Shown here: in pieces, positions 61,133-64,000 of the stretch
How positions within the stretch are numbered: position 1 is the first letter of the stretch
Layout: every line of letters begins with the position of its first letter
NCBI GenBank assembly: GCA_033032175.1
Contig: CM065323.1
Coordinates: forward strand, 1 to 64,000
Direction: 5' to 3'
DNA: 64,000 nt
Origin: Saturnia japonica
Taxonomy: Eukaryota > Arthropoda > Insecta > Lepidoptera > Saturniidae
Notes under the pieces: model-generated
Database searches by the model: none
What the model was told of the DNA's origin: nothing
The model's input: the letters and a program-made list of their open reading frames with translations, nothing else
Translations under genes and position numbers: made by a program

Positions 61133-63027
61133 TATAATTGATGACATTCCATTTCTGCCTCCTGGGACATTGCCGGCGTCTCAGTATCCACCGGCAACGT
61201 TACGGGCTGAGAGGGACCCTTGCCCCTCTTCCTGCCTCTTCTCCTGGCCACCTTACTGGGTTGCGGCGTAGGCTTCCCGCAAGCCCTGCTGCCCACTCGA
61301 TGATCGGAGGGCTTGTTAGTGGCTGCACATACCGCACAATGCGGAGCAGCTTCACACCCACTGGCTTTGTGCCCCGGTTGACTACAGCGGAAACACAATT
61401 CACTGCAGTCAACCTTACATATGCACTTGACCCCTAGGTGCCCACCTTGGAGGCACCTGAAGCACCTTGTAGGCCGGGGTGGCAGGACTTTCAATTGCGC
61501 CGAAACCCACCCAATAAAGAGGCGGCGGCCATCGCCCAACCTTTTTGCCACGTCCACCGGACAAGACACCACGGACGTCCACAGTCCCCTTAACCCGGGA
61601 CGGACGCCATTCGTTTTGACCTGGTCCGGTGAACACCCTGCAGTTTCAGCGACCGCAGCGACCACTTCTTCCGCCGTAACAGACTCGTCCAAGCCCGTGA
61701 TGCGCACGTCAGCACACCTCATGGGCCTGGAGACTTTGACGCCTTCGGCGGGGACGGCTTCTCTTATCTTGGCCGCCAATACATCCGCCTTTTCGCTACT
61801 TGCAGCGCCAGGTATCGTCAGGAGGTAGCCTCCAGTTGCTGCTTTTCGCCACCGGATACCGGAAATACCGATGTCAGCCATCCTTACATCAGCCTTGATT
61901 TTCTTGAGGACCTCCAAGTAGGAGAGTCCTCTTTTCTGCGCCTCCGGCTGCACTGTGACCGACACTGCAGTAGTTTTCGGTGACCGGAGTTTAGTAGGCT
62001 TCTCCCTCTTCGAGGTCGACTTTTTCTTCTTTTTCTTCGGCTTCTCAGGCCGGCCGTTCTTTCCAACCAGCACCCATTCCCCCTCCGCAGGTTTAGATGC
62101 CGATGTTTCTTTTCTGCTCGTAGAAGGGGCTTGTGTTGCTGGCTTGGCTGCAACCTTAACTCCCTTTTTCCCTGCTGACTTTTGAGGAACAGGGACCTCA
62201 GACGGCCGCACTTCCAGAGCAGCTACAGTTTTGGCCGCTATTTGTTCGGCTTTTCTGTCTGCAGCCAGAGGTGGTCGGAGCCGTTTCTCTGGCTGGAGCC
62301 TATCTTGGAAAGAATCCAGGCGAGCAGTCATGATATTCATCATTCTCTGCACCGCCTGGTTTAACACCTCTACTGTAACCACTGCCGTAGAGTCATTTAG
62401 AGGCCCCACTTGGCGAGGCTTTGGCAGTGGGGGAAAATCCTCCCGTGCCACAGCCAACCTTTTAGGAACTGGAAGAGAGGCAGACTCCGAAGATGTGGCA
62501 GTTGCAGGTCTGGGCACCTCTCTCATCACAGGCTCCGGACAGCGGTCCTTTGCCATCTCAGCCCTTACGCCCGCGAGCTCTTTACGGAGCTCTGCCAATT
62601 CTTCCGCCTGTTTGGAGTACCTCTCCTCTAAACTTGTGTAGGCAGCCTGGACCCTCACCAACTCTTCCGAGGTAGTCCGGCTGCTAAATTCTTGTATCGC
62701 CACTGTGATAGACGCCGCTGCATCCTTCAGGGCCTTCTGAAATGTGCCCTTGAGGTTATGGGATTTTTGGGCAACTTTCAGAATAACCTCTATGTCACCC
62801 AGAACCCTCTTATTCAATTGACAGGCTAGTTCCTCCACGGGGGCAGGGGCAGCATTTCCCTTCGCGGCACGCTCAAGCTGCGCCCGTGAGGCTAGCTCCG
62901 CCACCTCCTCCTCGGCTGAGAGGCGAAGTTCCTCCTCCTTGAGTTTTAGGTATCGCTCCTTTGCTGCTGCCATACCCGCATACTCTCCAGTGGTGATGGG
63001 ACGCCCTCTGCCTCGCTTTGGAGACAT
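61132..63027 (-). pseudogene. Gag-like ORF1 protein of A3, N-terminus missing
   Basis: 631 residues open from the ATG at 63027, which lies at the truncation point immediately before the AT-hook-like KRGRGRP; compared with A1 about 108 N-terminal residues are absent. The coiled-coil region, basic KKKKKK linker, core TAVSVTVQPEA and zinc knuckles (CFRCLQGGHLGVKC, CFRC-x4-GH-x4-C, CAVC...DHRVGS) remain. The stop overlaps ORF2. Confidence 0.8.
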
Positions 63028-63035
63028 AACACCCT

Positions 63036-63836
63036 ACGGGCCCTACGGAAACGGTCCGCGATCGCGTCGATATCTTCACTCGCCGGAGCCGGCGCTCGCC
63101 AGCTCTGCACAATGGCCGCCTCCTCCGCCACCTCTCGGTCGAGGCGGCCAAGAACCCAACTGGGGAACGCCGACCCCCCACGACTACGACGCACCAGCTC
63201 CCCCAGGGAGGTGGAGACCTCAAACCGAATGTAGCGGTGATCAGAAAAGGTCTCCACCTCCTCCAGAACCCTCCAGTTCTCCACACGGCGCACGACAGAC
63301 GGCGTGGCAAATGAGACATCCACCACGGACCCTCCGTTCTGCCGCACGCACGTGTGCACAGCTCCTCGGTTGAGGAGGGACAGCCCAACCTGGACTGCCC
63401 ACTCCTCCACCACTGCCCCTCGAGGGTCCGTGGCCACCGCTCCCCATGTCCGCGACTTGGCGTTAAGGTCACCAAGCAGGACAATGGGGAGCGGCGACAG
63501 CCGCCTGACCACCGGCCCCAAAGAGTCGAGGAACGTCTCGAACTCCCTCAGGGGCCGGTTGGGGGAGAAATAGACTCCCACAACACCAAATCCTCCCCAG
63601 GCGGCCGCCACGAACCCTGACCCCCTCTCCTTAATGGAGGGGGGGGAGCCCGTACTGTAAATCGCTACGGAGCCGTCAAGGTCACCCGCCCAATAAGGTT
63701 GGGCGGGGACACAGTACGGCTCCGCAGCCACCGCAACACTGATGCTCCACTCCGCCACTGATTGCACAAACAAGTCTTGTGCAGTGGCGGAGTGGTTCAG
63801 ATTCGACTGGAGGTAGCTGGTACGGCTGTAGTACAT
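63036..63836 (-). pseudogene. Endonuclease part of ORF2 of B2
   Basis: About 265 residues of endonuclease from the ATG at 63836: NLNHSATAQDLF, AEPYCVPAQ, LLGDLNAKSRTWG, SDHRYIRF. Family similarity to B1 stops after DRFRRA; the remaining codons to 62946 are A3 sequence in a foreign frame. Confidence 0.8.
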
Positions 63837-64000
63837 TACTGAGCCATACCAACTACCTCCGACCTAGGTCTCACCAGGCGAGCCCCGGGGAACCTCCTCT
63901 TGGCGGTGGGGGGCTTGCAACTTGCCCCTCCCATATAGTGGGCCGCGGCAATGCCAGCGGCGGCACATACAGCACAGTGCAGCTTTGTAGATACACATTC
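63836..64000 (-). CDS. C-terminus of family B Gag (ORF1) of B2, partial
   Basis: Minus-strand reading gives ECVSTKLHCAVCAAAG, then HYMGGASCKPP and a basic tail, ending in a TAA that overlaps the ORF2 ATG (TAATG). It matches the end of B1 ORF1. The N-terminal part is outside the window. Confidence 0.75.
   Translation of the reverse strand, partial: ECVSTKLHCAVCAAAGIAAAHYMGGASCKPPTAKRRFPGARLVRPRSEVVGMAQ

Larger units (their letters stand above)
57599..63027 (-). mobile_element. TRAS-like non-LTR element A3, 5'-truncated
   Basis: Poly(T) 57599-57627, 3'UTR with the class CGTGGGG fold (57630-57714), intact ORF2 and an ORF1 cut at about 63027. There, with no telomeric bases, it meets family B ORF2 sequence (B2). 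No target duplication was found between its two flanks. Confidence 0.85.
63030..64000 (-). mobile_element. TRAS-like family B element B2, interrupted, runs off the window
   Basis: The last 54 codons or so of ORF1 and the first 265 codons of ORF2 of a family B element, about 90% like B1 by eye. It ends abruptly at A3. The rest of ORF1 and the 5'UTR lie beyond 64000. Confidence 0.8.

Overview
The window is arthropod DNA, most probably from an insect whose telomeres carry the TTAGG repeat. It looks like a telomeric or subtelomeric array built almost entirely of retrotransposons. I found no host gene, rRNA, tRNA or bacterial feature. Short CCTAA tracts (TTAGG on the minus strand) separate the elements, always in the same orientation, so the chromosome end should lie to the left (inference). 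Most elements sit directly against a CCTAACC tract through a poly(A) tail.

Two groups of R1-clade-like non-LTR elements insert in opposite directions. Minus-strand, GC-rich, TRAS-like elements have tails facing GGTTAGG: family A (A1 9927-16116; A2 26292-32889, both ORFs open; A3 57599-63027), family B (B1 20284-26291; B2 63030-64000), a gag-only group G with no ORF2 (G1 976-3057, G2 7563-9070, G3 9084-9908, G4 16131-18499, G5 33175-33824, G6 54959-55488, G7 55501-57598), a non-coding group N (N1 18514-19403, N2 19414-20283) and a 3'UTR fragment E (32948-33155). Plus-strand, SART-like elements with an RNase H domain have tails facing CCTAACC: S1 (3058-7530, a broken ORF2) and S2 (33865-47593, nearly full length). 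The TRAS/SART names rest on motif recognition and opposite orientation, not on a search.

Two LTR retrotransposons have landed in the array. A BEL/Pao element (41191-46968) lies in the S2 3'UTR, with identical 115-bp LTRs and a 5-bp target duplication. A Gypsy/errantivirus-like element with gag, pol and an envelope-like gene (47603-54951, minus strand) lies in telomeric repeat, with identical 219-bp LTRs and target duplication CCTA.

The most interesting signal is in the RNA-level architecture of the TRAS-like group. Families A, B, G, N and E all end in the same small RNA fold, whose stems change in a compensatory way from class to class. The gag-only and non-coding elements therefore look like parasites, or partners, of the reverse transcriptases in families A/B, much as HeT-A is thought to rely on other RTs in Drosophila. 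N elements also carry an array of five or six covarying hairpins, and the start of Gag in B1 and A2 is built on repeated covarying hairpins. 5'UTR types are swapped between families, and target duplications of 10-19 bp show that new copies landed beside older ones.
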